Of a DNA stretch of 64,000 nt, positions 31,508-40,419 are shown piece after piece. Source of the DNA: Hahella sp. KA22 (GTDB taxonomy: Bacteria; Pseudomonadota; Gammaproteobacteria; Pseudomonadales; Oleiphilaceae). The translations under genes were made by a program, and so were the position numbers. Under the pieces are notes generated by a model, which saw only the letters and a list, made by a program, of their open reading frames with translations, did not search any database and was not told the origin of the DNA. Where the stretch lies: the NCBI RefSeq assembly GCF_004135205.1, contig NZ_CP035490.1, positions 558,001 through 622,000 of the forward strand, given 5' to 3'. Each line of letters opens with the position of its first letter. Within the stretch, counting starts at the first letter, position 1.

Positions 31508-32794
31508 TTATTTTCCGGTAAAAAAGCGCTTCATTACCGGAGTGAGCTTATTGTTGTAACGGGAAAGAACATCATCGTCTGACGTCAGAATGCGCAGATA
31601 TTTCCAATACTTCTCACCCTCTGGAACGGCCAGATAGGACACATATAAGGGCATGGGGTCTGCGTCCTCAACCAAGGCGGTGAAAATGGCGACTCGCTTG
31701 TCCAGTTTCCATTCTTCATCGTCCAGCTCTTCTCCCAGAGAAGTCAGATCGGCGCGTACATAGTCCTCAAATTGCTGTGTAAAAGAATGATTGTTGCGTC
31801 TCAGGCTGTCGCTGAACGCCAAACGAAGCAATTCATCCTCTTCCAGATTCTTCGGTTCATAGAAGCGGTCCTCGTTGATGTTCATCACCATTTCAAAGTC
31901 TCGGGGAAGGTCTTCTTCCAGATCTGACTCATCCATCCAAAACACGTCGCCATCCAAATAGGGACTGGTGCGATCGTTATAGCAGAAACCAAATAATTTT
32001 TGCTCCTGCTCGCCATTATCGAAGTCCAGCGTCAGGGTGTACCCGGAAAGTTGATATTCGCCCCGGTTTTTGGACCCGTCTCCGCCTTTTTTCTGGGAAC
32101 TGGTGAAAACGCCTGAGCCTGATCCCGCCGCCAATGACTGATCTCCTGATGCGTCGCTGCTCGATTGCGCATAAACGGAGGTTCCTGTCATCGCGGAATA
32201 AGCGCCGCCGCTACCGGCGAGGCTGGAGCGGCCTTTGGTGAAGCGTCCGTCGCCTCGGAAAGTCCAGCGACGGGTGTTGACCGTGCTGCTCATACTGATC
32301 CCCGCCATGCCGTAAGCGACCATGTGGTAGAGGCGTCGGTGCAGGCGCTCGCCTTCGCGGGCGGGAACCAGACGGTCGGACTTTGAGAAGGTGCGCCACT
32401 TATTTTCGTCATCAGGAATCTTGACGCGGTAGCCGTTGTCATCGCTTTCCCAGATTCCCCAGCGCGCAGGCTGTTCTTCTCGCGACGCTTCCACATCGAA
32501 ATCTTCCGGCGGCTCTTCCAGGGACTCATACGCGGAGCCGTCCTCCATCAGCAGGAGAATCTTATAATCCACCCGATAATTGGAAGCGACCATGCCTGAC
32601 GTCGACTCACATATCAGAGCTTCGTAAGCGTCAGGGAGTTCATACATGGGAAGCTCTGCATTGTTAACCGGTCCTGCCTGGGCGCCGGATTCTTGAAAGG
32701 GAAGCGCGTTTTCTTCATCGCTGTCTCCCCAGGAAAAGTAAACCAGTAAAACCAGGGCGGCGATTGCGATATTGCGATAAGCGGTGGATGACAT
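31508..32794 (-). CDS. Hypothetical membrane-anchored or exported protein, 428 residues
   Basis: No family recognised with confidence. The N-terminus SSTAYRNIAIAALVLLVYFSWGDSDEEN is one hydrophobic segment, either an uncleaved anchor or a signal peptide. The rest is acidic. A low-complexity Ser/Gly region (SSLAGSGGAYSAMTG...AAGSGSGVFTSSQKKGG, about residues 185-240) is followed by a strand-rich motif GEYQLSGYTLTLDFDNGEQEQKLFGF that looks like a lipocalin-type or stress-response beta sheet. The C-terminus is helical and highly charged (EEWKLDKRVAIFTALVEDADPMPLYVSYLAVPEGEKYWKYLRIL). Monocistronic, with no obvious partner. Confidence 0.75.
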   Translation of the reverse strand: MSSTAYRNIAIAALVLLVYFSWGDSDEENALPFQESGAQAGPVNNAELPMYELPDAYEALICESTSGMVASNYRVDYKILLLMEDGSAYESLEEPPEDFDVEASREEQPARWGIWESDDNGYRVKIPDDENKWRTFSKSDRLVPAREGERLHRRLYHMVAYGMAGISMSSTVNTRRWTFRGDGRFTKGRSSLAGSGGAYSAMTGTSVYAQSSSDASGDQSLAAGSGSGVFTSSQKKGGDGSKNRGEYQLSGYTLTLDFDNGEQEQKLFGFCYNDRTSPYLDGDVFWMDESDLEEDLPRDFEMVMNINEDRFYEPKNLEEDELLRLAFSDSLRRNNHSFTQQFEDYVRADLTSLGEELDDEEWKLDKRVAIFTALVEDADPMPLYVSYLAVPEGEKYWKYLRILTSDDDVLSRYNNKLTPVMKRFFTGK

Positions 32795-33068
32795 GTTCAG
32801 TTCTTCTCCTTGCGGCAGGGCGACGCCGATGAGGAGGGCAACGGCGTCTTAATAATTAAACAGGGCGATGATTACAGCATATTCTCGGCGCAGGTCATCT
32901 GGGACAAACCCCAGGTTTTTCGCGCCTGCGGAACTTGAAGGCCTAACGGCGGTCTGTAAGAAGGAAGTGCGGGGGCATGCGTTAACCATTGATTTACCCC
33001 CCGGGATGGTTCTATATGAACCTTGTCGTTAAAAACAATTAGAACTGATAAGCGTAGTAGGGACTATT

Positions 33069-33395
33069 ATGAGTACGGATAATGTGTTTAAGGCTCTGTC
33101 CTCCACCCCCCGTAGAAGAATTCTGGCGTACCTCTCCAAGTCGCCGCTGACCGCAGGAGAAATCGCCGACCGGTTTGATATCTCCAAGCCGGCCATCTCC
33201 AAACATCTTTCCATATTATTGGCGTCAGGACTGGTGCAGGAAGAGAAAAAAGGACTTTATGTCACTTACTCTTTGGTAGAGGAAAATGTCGCTAACGCAC
33301 TGATGAGCTTTCTTTCCGAAGTTTGCTCACTTAATCGTTTTACCCAAGAGGGGAGCGCAGATAGCGACGCTTTGAGCGAACCGGCGCAGGAATAG
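33069..33395 (+). CDS. ArsR/SdpR-type winged-helix transcriptional regulator
   Basis: The 108-residue product DNVFKALSSTPRRRILAYLSKSPLTAGEIADRFDISKPAISKHLSILLASGLVQEEKKGLYVTYSL is a complete ArsR-fold helix-turn-helix, closest in style to the SdpR autorepressor group. The metal-binding CxC motif of ArsR/SmtB sensors is absent, and only one Cys is visible (VCSLN), so metal sensing is unlikely. No target gene is adjacent on the same strand. A terminator shared with convergent fumC follows. Confidence 0.93.
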   Translation: MSTDNVFKALSSTPRRRILAYLSKSPLTAGEIADRFDISKPAISKHLSILLASGLVQEEKKGLYVTYSLVEENVANALMSFLSEVCSLNRFTQEGSADSDALSEPAQE

Positions 33396-33432
33396 TCCAA
33401 AGGCAAACAGGACGCCTCCTCGGTAATTGTGG

Positions 33433-33467
33433 AAAAGTCGTGACGCTTAGGCGCCACGAGACTTTTC
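33433..33467. terminator. shared terminator between the ArsR-type gene and fumC
   Basis: AAAAGTC and GACTTTT arms, extended internally by GTG/CAC with a small bulge, form a hairpin flanked by A-rich and T-rich sequence. It lies 37 bases after the regulator stop and 18 bases after the fumC stop, so it can end both convergent transcripts. Confidence 0.7.
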
Positions 33468-33485
33468 TTGAGCGATGGACGACGC

Positions 33486-34862
<1,377 letters not shown>

Positions 34863-34881
34863 ACTGTCTCTCCTGAGGGTT

Positions 34882-35256
34882 TCAGCCGGTCTGGCTGGCT
34901 TGAAAGAAATGGCTGGTGGTTCTGAGTTCGTAGAGGAACTCATTTAGCTGTCGGCGGCGGGATTCGCCATCGGCGATGCGGCTCAGCGCCGCCAGGGGGC
35001 GATAAATCTGATCCATGCACAGCGTTCGCCAGTGGTCGGGAATCAGGTCGTCCGCGAGTGTGTCCAACAAGAGTCGGAACTCCGCGGCGTACAACCGCCA
35101 GCGACTGGCGGCGCAGGCGGGCGTCAGGGTTTCTTCCATCGACAGCCACAAGGACAGTAACTGCGGGTTGTCCGCTTCTGTGGCGTAGCGGATCTTGCGG
35201 CGTAGTTCGCGGATCGCCGGCTCTTGTGTATCGAAGCCGTGAAGTGTCCCTGTCAT
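34882..35256 (-). CDS. FagA-like (Fur-associated gene A) small protein
   Basis: Unknown-function 124-residue soluble protein encoded directly upstream of fumC. The central part (CAASRWRLYAAEFRLLLDTLADDLIPDHWRTLCMDQIYRPLAALSRIADGESRRRQLNEFLYELRTTS) resembles my recollection of Pseudomonas FagA from the Fur-controlled fagA-fumC-orfX-sodA operon. Both the position and the Fur box upstream support that reading. Identification is by context and partial pattern, not by a search. orfX and sodA are not present after fumC here. Confidence 0.7.
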   Translation of the reverse strand: MTGTLHGFDTQEPAIRELRRKIRYATEADNPQLLSLWLSMEETLTPACAASRWRLYAAEFRLLLDTLADDLIPDHWRTLCMDQIYRPLAALSRIADGESRRRQLNEFLYELRTTSHFFQASQTG

Positions 35257-35280
35257 GGATCGGATGTTAAGTTTATTAAT

Positions 35281-35295
35281 TGATAATGATTATCA
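35281..35295. promoter_or_regulatory. Fur box upstream of fagA-fumC
   Basis: TGATAATGATTATCA is a perfect 7-1-7 palindrome, the core unit of Fur binding sites. It is centred about 32 bases upstream of the fagA start codon, within the likely promoter. It predicts repression of fagA-fumC in iron-replete cells. It also lies 43 bases after the Na/phosphate transporter stop, so it should affect only the fagA side. Confidence 0.9.
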
Positions 35296-35337
35296 TCTAA
35301 CTCTGAGCCGAAGCGGACTGTCAAGCCGGTACGTCCA

Positions 35338-36894
35338 TTAAGTCCCGGGTTTCAAGCCCGCTACCAAGCGGGCGGCTTTTAACATCTGCTCCTGCATCCG
35401 CTTATACAGGCTCAATCGTTGTAGAGCCTGATTCATCGTAGTTAACTTGAGCGTTTTCTCCAGCGCGTCGTCCAGCAATCTCTGCTTGGCCTCACGATAT
35501 GAGCGTTCCGCCTGATCCGCGCTGTCAGCGCCTTCCTGCACCGTTTCCGTCACAATGGAGGGATGGCAGTACAGATTCAGCCAATCATTCATAGGCGCTG
35601 TCAGAGAGCGATCCAGCGACGGCTCCTGCTCCACTTCGTCCAGCGTCTCCAGGAGATTATAGGCGTATTGAATCACTTGCAGACACTGAGGCAACTGCTG
35701 CGTCAGCGGCAGTCGCAGCGGCTGATGCAGAATATGGGTGATGTGCTGGTTCAGTTCATCCAACAGCTCTCTTAGCTCGCGACGGGTTTCCAGCGTGCGG
35801 TGGTCGCCGGGGTTGAGCAACGAATTCTGGATATGGGCGGACAATAGCCCCTGGAAGCGTTCCAGCTCCATGACGACGGCGCGAATGGCGACATCCGGCA
35901 CCACAATGGCGCTCTTATCGAGGTGTTGCAGAGAGAGCACTTTGCCGCCTTTCTGAAAGCGGGTTTTCAGCCACGCGGTCATTGGCGTCCCCAATGGCCA
36001 CATCAGAGCGACGCCCAGCAGGTTGAAAACGGTATGGAAGGCCGCCAGCAAAACCGCAGGGTTATTCAGGTCCTGACGCATACCGCTGAGCGCTCCCAGC
36101 GCCCACAGAAACAACGGCAACATCGCCAGCGCCGCAGCCCCGGTGATGAGGTTGAATAACACATGCGCCAGCGACAGGCGTTTTGCGTTGGCGGTGGCGC
36201 CGAAAGAGGCCAGAATCGCAGTGGAAGTTGTGCCGATATTGGCCCCAATTACCGCCGCCGCTCCCGCTTCCAGGGGCAGCATCTTGCCGGCGATGGCGGT
36301 AAGGATAATGGCGATAGCGGCGCTGGAGGATTGCATCAGCACGGTCAATATAATGCCGACGACGACCATCCATAGCAGAGAGAGGTTGTCTCCAAAGTTG
36401 AGGTTATCCGTAAAATTGGCTCCCAAACCTTCAAAGGCGGACTTCATGGCGTCGATGCCCAGGAAAAGCAGGCCGAAGCCGGCGATGGCGGTTCCCGCCG
36501 CTTTCAGGCGCGGGCTGCGACTGCCGAGGTGAATGAAGGCGCCGATGCCGATTAACGGTAAAGCGTAAGCGTCGATTTTAATACTGAAGCCCAGCAGCGC
36601 CACCAGCCAAGCCGTCAATGTGGTGCCGACATTACTGCCGAAAATGACCCAGGTGGCGTGTTCAAACATCAAGAGTCCTGCGTTGACGAAACCCAGGGTC
36701 GCGACCGTGACGGCGCTGGAAGACTGCACCAGCGCCGTGATGGCTACGCCGCTGGCCAGGGCCCGTGAACGCGTTGATGTCCATCGGCTGAGCATGACCT
36801 CCAACGCGGGACCGGCGGCGAGTTTGAGGCCGTCCGTCAACAAGGTCATTCCCAGCAAAAACAGGCCGACGCCTCCTAAAAAATGCGCGAGCAT
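35338..36894 (-). CDS. Na/phosphate cotransporter family protein with PhoU-like C-terminal domain
   Basis: Inner-membrane protein of the NptA/YjbB (Na/Pi cotransporter II) family. The 518-residue product has two inverted transport repeats, each with the QSSS signature: ASGVAITALVQSSSAVTVATLGFVNAGLL and VVGIILTVLMQSSSAAIAIILTAIAGKML, about 190 residues apart. The C-terminal 170 residues are helical and polar, like the PhoU-related tail of this family, and may regulate transport. No pho genes are adjacent. Direction of phosphate movement cannot be told from sequence. Confidence 0.92.
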   Translation of the reverse strand: MLAHFLGGVGLFLLGMTLLTDGLKLAAGPALEVMLSRWTSTRSRALASGVAITALVQSSSAVTVATLGFVNAGLLMFEHATWVIFGSNVGTTLTAWLVALLGFSIKIDAYALPLIGIGAFIHLGSRSPRLKAAGTAIAGFGLLFLGIDAMKSAFEGLGANFTDNLNFGDNLSLLWMVVVGIILTVLMQSSSAAIAIILTAIAGKMLPLEAGAAAVIGANIGTTSTAILASFGATANAKRLSLAHVLFNLITGAAALAMLPLFLWALGALSGMRQDLNNPAVLLAAFHTVFNLLGVALMWPLGTPMTAWLKTRFQKGGKVLSLQHLDKSAIVVPDVAIRAVVMELERFQGLLSAHIQNSLLNPGDHRTLETRRELRELLDELNQHITHILHQPLRLPLTQQLPQCLQVIQYAYNLLETLDEVEQEPSLDRSLTAPMNDWLNLYCHPSIVTETVQEGADSADQAERSYREAKQRLLDDALEKTLKLTTMNQALQRLSLYKRMQEQMLKAARLVAGLKPGT

Positions 36895-36953
36895 TCCTTC
36901 TTTCTCCCCTACTACATGTTTTGTTTATTAATTGAAGTATATGGCCATAAAGC

Positions 36954-39089
36954 TCAGTCGCATGAAGTCAGGCTGTTGATCCAGTCCTGCATCAATACGC
37001 CGCCTTCCGTGTCGACTTGGTGACTCGCCAGCGGTGGCATCCGGTATTCGCCAGGGTGGGTCATACGTAGATAAATCAATGATATGGATGCGTCTCCCGG
37101 AGATATCAGCTTAGCATTGTCGACGCCGGTGTCGCCGTTCAATGGTTCCTGGCCACAGGCTTGGGTCGCGGACAACGCTGTCGAAAAGCGCAGGTCCATC
37201 GTGCTTTGCGATGTGCCGCCGGGTTGATGACAGTTGGCGCAGTTACTATGCAGATAAGCGCGGGCGCGACGTTCCAGGGTTGCGCTGTTATTGCCGCTGG
37301 CGGGAAGCGCGTTGTCCAGATGCGCGTCGCTCAGCGGTGCTGAGAAGACATCGATATGCGCCAGCGTTTGCAATTGGTTGGCGCGGATGCGGCTTTGCGG
37401 ATATATCAGCTCCCGATTCAACTGCATTGTCTCCAGACCCAGGCTGAATCCCGCAGCGCTTGTGTGGCATTGCGCGCATTCACCTGAACCGGGAAAGCGC
37501 CAGGTTTGTCCGCTGTAATCCACGTCTTTCCCTTCCGCGACCAGCGCTGCGTCTGTTTTCGTCTCGTTCCACTGATAACTGTAGCCGCGCCAATCACCTT
37601 CCGCCTGTTTCATGAATAGGCGGGTTTCGATAATGGCGTCGTTGAGGTAGAAGTGTTTGACCAGCACGGAACCATCGGGAAACAGAAAGTCTCCTGCCGT
37701 ATTGACGTCAATATAGGTATTATTGGGCAGCGCGAAAAAACGTTGTTTATCAGCGCCATCGGACCAGAAAGGCTCAATGACGGTGTAGGGAATCAGTCCA
37801 GAGGCTGGCTGCGTGGGGTTGTCGGGATTGACGCAGCCGGTTTGCGATAATAACTCTGGGACGTTATCAGAGTCTCCGCCCGAGGCGTCCGGATCAATGC
37901 GGTAGAGGCCGGAAAAAGTGACCACGTAGAGTTCCCCATCCGCTCCTTCTGCGAAAGACGCGACGTTGCGGCCGCTTTCCAGCAGAGTCTCCCGGTCATA
38001 GCCGCCGCTGCCATTGGATCTCAATCCCCAAAGGGTTCCAGAGCCGAAATCAGAAAACACATACACTCCCTTGAGACCAGGAATGGCGTCGCCGCGATAG
38101 ACATAACCGCCTGTGATGGATATGCCCTCCGAATGGTCGTATTCCGCCACTGGCGCGATATAGGGACCAGTGCTTGTGCAGCTGTTACCGGTGCGGTGCA
38201 TGCCTTCATAGCAGCGCCAGCCGTAGTTACCGCCAGCGGTGATGATATCCACTTCTTCATACTGACCCTGGCCGACATCGCCCAACCATAAGTCGCCAGT
38301 GTCCCGATCAAAACTCCAACGCCAGGGATTGCGCAGACCATAGGCGTAGATTTCCGGTAGCGCGCCGGGGACGTTATTGCCGGAAGCGGGAGAACCATCG
38401 TCATTCAGGCGCAACATGGAGCCCAGCAATGTGGAGACGGTTTGTCCGTTGTTGTCGGGGTCATCGCCGGAGCCGCCATCGCCCAAACCGTAATACAGCA
38501 GGTTATCCGGGCCGAAAGCGATGTGTCCGCCATTGTGGTTGGAATAGGGTTGGCTGACTTCAATTAGATTGTCCCGCAGCAAATCGCCGCCGCTATCGGA
38601 GCGCAGGGTCTGGCCGTCGTCCGCGCTTTCGAATCGGGCAACATAAGAAATCATGCCGGACGCGTTTTCGGTGAAGGAAAAATAGATATAGCCGTTTTCG
38701 GCGAAGTTCGGGTGAAACGCCATCCCCAGCAAGCCGCACTCACCGCAGGTGCTGAGACTGTAGTGCTCGGAGAGATCAATAAGCGTGGTGCGGGTGTTGT
38801 CGTTGAGATTGACCCGGTAAACCCGACCCCGTTGCTGCACGACGTAAAAAATATTATTCAGGCTGGGATGGGGCAGCATCAGGATAGCGCTGGAGAAGTC
38901 CATATCCTGCGCGATAGGGGTGAGCTTGATGGCGCTGGACCCACTGCTGTCGAAAGCCAGACAGGTGGCGTTATCCGGTCGCTCTGATATGCCGACGGGC
39001 GTATTTGCGCCTTGATCCGATTCACCTCCAGATCCACATCCCGACGTAACCAGAACTAAAGCAGAGACAAACAGAACACGCAGCATCAT
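36954..39089 (-). CDS. Lipoprotein: PQQ-type soluble sugar dehydrogenase domain fused to a diheme c-type region
   Basis: The 711-residue product opens with a lipobox signal peptide (MMLRVLFVSALVLVTSGC), so it is probably an outer-membrane or periplasmic lipoprotein. Residues about 45-400 match the soluble glucose/sorbosone dehydrogenase beta-propeller: FAENGYIYFSFTE, NHNGGHIAFGPDNLLYYGLGDGGSGDDP and YAYGLRNPWRWSFDRDTGDLWLGDVGQGQYEEV. The C-terminal region has two heme c motifs, CAQCH at residues 538-542 and CANCH at 617-621, so electrons could pass from PQQ to heme within one protein. The substrate is unknown. Confidence 0.9.
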   Translation of the reverse strand: MMLRVLFVSALVLVTSGCGSGGESDQGANTPVGISERPDNATCLAFDSSGSSAIKLTPIAQDMDFSSAILMLPHPSLNNIFYVVQQRGRVYRVNLNDNTRTTLIDLSEHYSLSTCGECGLLGMAFHPNFAENGYIYFSFTENASGMISYVARFESADDGQTLRSDSGGDLLRDNLIEVSQPYSNHNGGHIAFGPDNLLYYGLGDGGSGDDPDNNGQTVSTLLGSMLRLNDDGSPASGNNVPGALPEIYAYGLRNPWRWSFDRDTGDLWLGDVGQGQYEEVDIITAGGNYGWRCYEGMHRTGNSCTSTGPYIAPVAEYDHSEGISITGGYVYRGDAIPGLKGVYVFSDFGSGTLWGLRSNGSGGYDRETLLESGRNVASFAEGADGELYVVTFSGLYRIDPDASGGDSDNVPELLSQTGCVNPDNPTQPASGLIPYTVIEPFWSDGADKQRFFALPNNTYIDVNTAGDFLFPDGSVLVKHFYLNDAIIETRLFMKQAEGDWRGYSYQWNETKTDAALVAEGKDVDYSGQTWRFPGSGECAQCHTSAAGFSLGLETMQLNRELIYPQSRIRANQLQTLAHIDVFSAPLSDAHLDNALPASGNNSATLERRARAYLHSNCANCHQPGGTSQSTMDLRFSTALSATQACGQEPLNGDTGVDNAKLISPGDASISLIYLRMTHPGEYRMPPLASHQVDTEGGVLMQDWINSLTSCD

Positions 39090-39214
39090 GCATTCCTCCT
39101 CCGGCGCTATGACTAAGCGTAACTCATCGCAAAGAGGGAATCAGTATGGAATTTGGCCGATTATGAGGGGGAATTTGGGGGTGGTGATCTGGATTCTGTG
39201 AATGCTCTGGAAGG

Positions 39215-39240
39215 CCCTTCGACAGGCTCAGGGCGAACGG
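39215..39240. repeat. short dispersed-type extragenic repeat
   Basis: The sequence around CCCTTCGACAGGCTCAGGGCGAACGG is a motif seen between genes in many bacteria (recollection). It lies at the far end of the tRNA-Pro repeat array and has the imperfect inverted ends CCCTTCG and CGAACGGG. Confidence 0.5.
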
Positions 39241-39292
39241 GGATTATGCGAGAAATGGGTGCTAAACAATGATTGGGGTATATGAATACAGT

Positions 39293-39696
39293 CGGCGCGA
39301 GGGGATTCAACGCGCCGGGCTTCCGGTTCCGACCCCGCTAGTGTTTTCTTGGATATCAGAGGATTTAAACGATGGGTTGGGATATGGACATGGTTGGCGT
39401 GAGGGGATTCAACGCGCCGGGCTTCCGGTTCCGACCCCGCTAGTGTTTTCTTGGATAACAGAGGATGCAAATGATGGGTTGGGATGTGGACATGGTTGGC
39501 GTGAGGGGATTCAACGCGCCGGGCTTCCGGTTCCGACCCCGCTGGTGTTTTCTTGGGTATCAGAGGATGTAAATGATGGGTTGGGATATGGACATGTTCG
39601 GCGTGAGAGGATTGAACGCGCCGGGCTTCCGGGTCCGACCCCGCTAGTGTTTTCTTGGATAACAGAGGATGCAAATGATGGGTTGGGATGTGGACA

Positions 39697-39700
<4 letters not shown>
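39293..39700 (-). repeat. four tandem 102-bp repeats derived from the tRNA-Pro 3' end
   Basis: Units start at 39293, 39395, 39497 and 39599 with an exact 102-base period up to the tRNA at 39701. A further degenerate copy is traceable from about 39247 to 39292. On the tRNA strand each unit is a spacer plus a decayed copy of the tRNA 3' portion. GGGGTCGGA and then (G)TTCAATCCTCTCACGCCGA correspond to the T-arm and acceptor end, with an insertion in place of the T-stem 5' side. Units differ at a few positions only. The organisation recalls the rtT repeats after E. coli tyrT. Because 102 is a multiple of 3, long open frames cross the array on both strands; I do not treat them as genes. Confidence 0.95.
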
Positions 39701-39773
<73 letters not shown>

Positions 39774-39824
39774 TAAACCGTGCCGCATAACATAGATAAT
39801 GCGGCGGTTAAAATCAAGCCTCGT

Positions 39825-40400
39825 TTAGCTCTCTGAATGGCTCTCTTTGAGTCTTGCGATGGCATGGTCGGCGAAGGCCGCCAAGTCCGTGAAAACGGGG
39901 ACGCCGTCCAACTCCGCGGGAGCTAATTTCGCCAGGGTGCGCTCGCCTTTGCCGGTTTTCACCAGCACGGGCTGGCAACCGGCTGCGCGGGCGGCGCCGA
40001 TATCGCCGACGTTGTCGCCGACGAACCAGGCGCCCGCGGCGGACAGACCGGTTTGTTCTTCAATGCTGCGCACCAAGCCGGGTTTAGGTTTGCGACAGTC
40101 GCATTCATCGTCCGGCACATGGGGACAGAAGGCGATGGCGGCGATAGCGCCGCCATGCTGCGCCACCAGATCGAGCAATTTGGCGTGCATCCTGCCCAGC
40201 TCGGCTTCATCGAAATAGCCGCGTCCCAGACCGCTTTGGTTGGTGGCGACAGCGACGGTGAAGCCGGCGGCGGATAAGGCCGCAATGGCTTCAATACTGC
40301 CCGGAATCGGCCGCCATTCCTGTTCCGACTTGATGTAGTCGTCGGAATCTTCGTTGATGACGCCGTCCCGGTCCAATATCAGCAGTGTATTGATGCTCAC
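39825..40400 (-). CDS. gmhB: D-glycero-beta-D-manno-heptose-1,7-bisphosphate 7-phosphatase
   Basis: HAD-family phosphatase in ADP-heptose synthesis for the LPS inner core. The 191-residue product has the nucleophile motif LILDRDGVINEDSDDYIKS, motif II VATNQSGLGRGYF, the zinc-binding Cys/His loop CPHVPDDECDCRKPKPGL, and the Mg-binding FVGDNVGDIGAARAAGC. All catalytic residues are present. It starts 19 bases after glyS, and the glyQ-glyS-gmhB order is that of Pseudomonas near its origin. Confidence 0.96.
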   Translation of the reverse strand: MSINTLLILDRDGVINEDSDDYIKSEQEWRPIPGSIEAIAALSAAGFTVAVATNQSGLGRGYFDEAELGRMHAKLLDLVAQHGGAIAAIAFCPHVPDDECDCRKPKPGLVRSIEEQTGLSAAGAWFVGDNVGDIGAARAAGCQPVLVKTGKGERTLAKLAPAELDGVPVFTDLAAFADHAIARLKESHSES

Positions 40401-40419
40401 CCGCTCTACCCTGTGTGGT

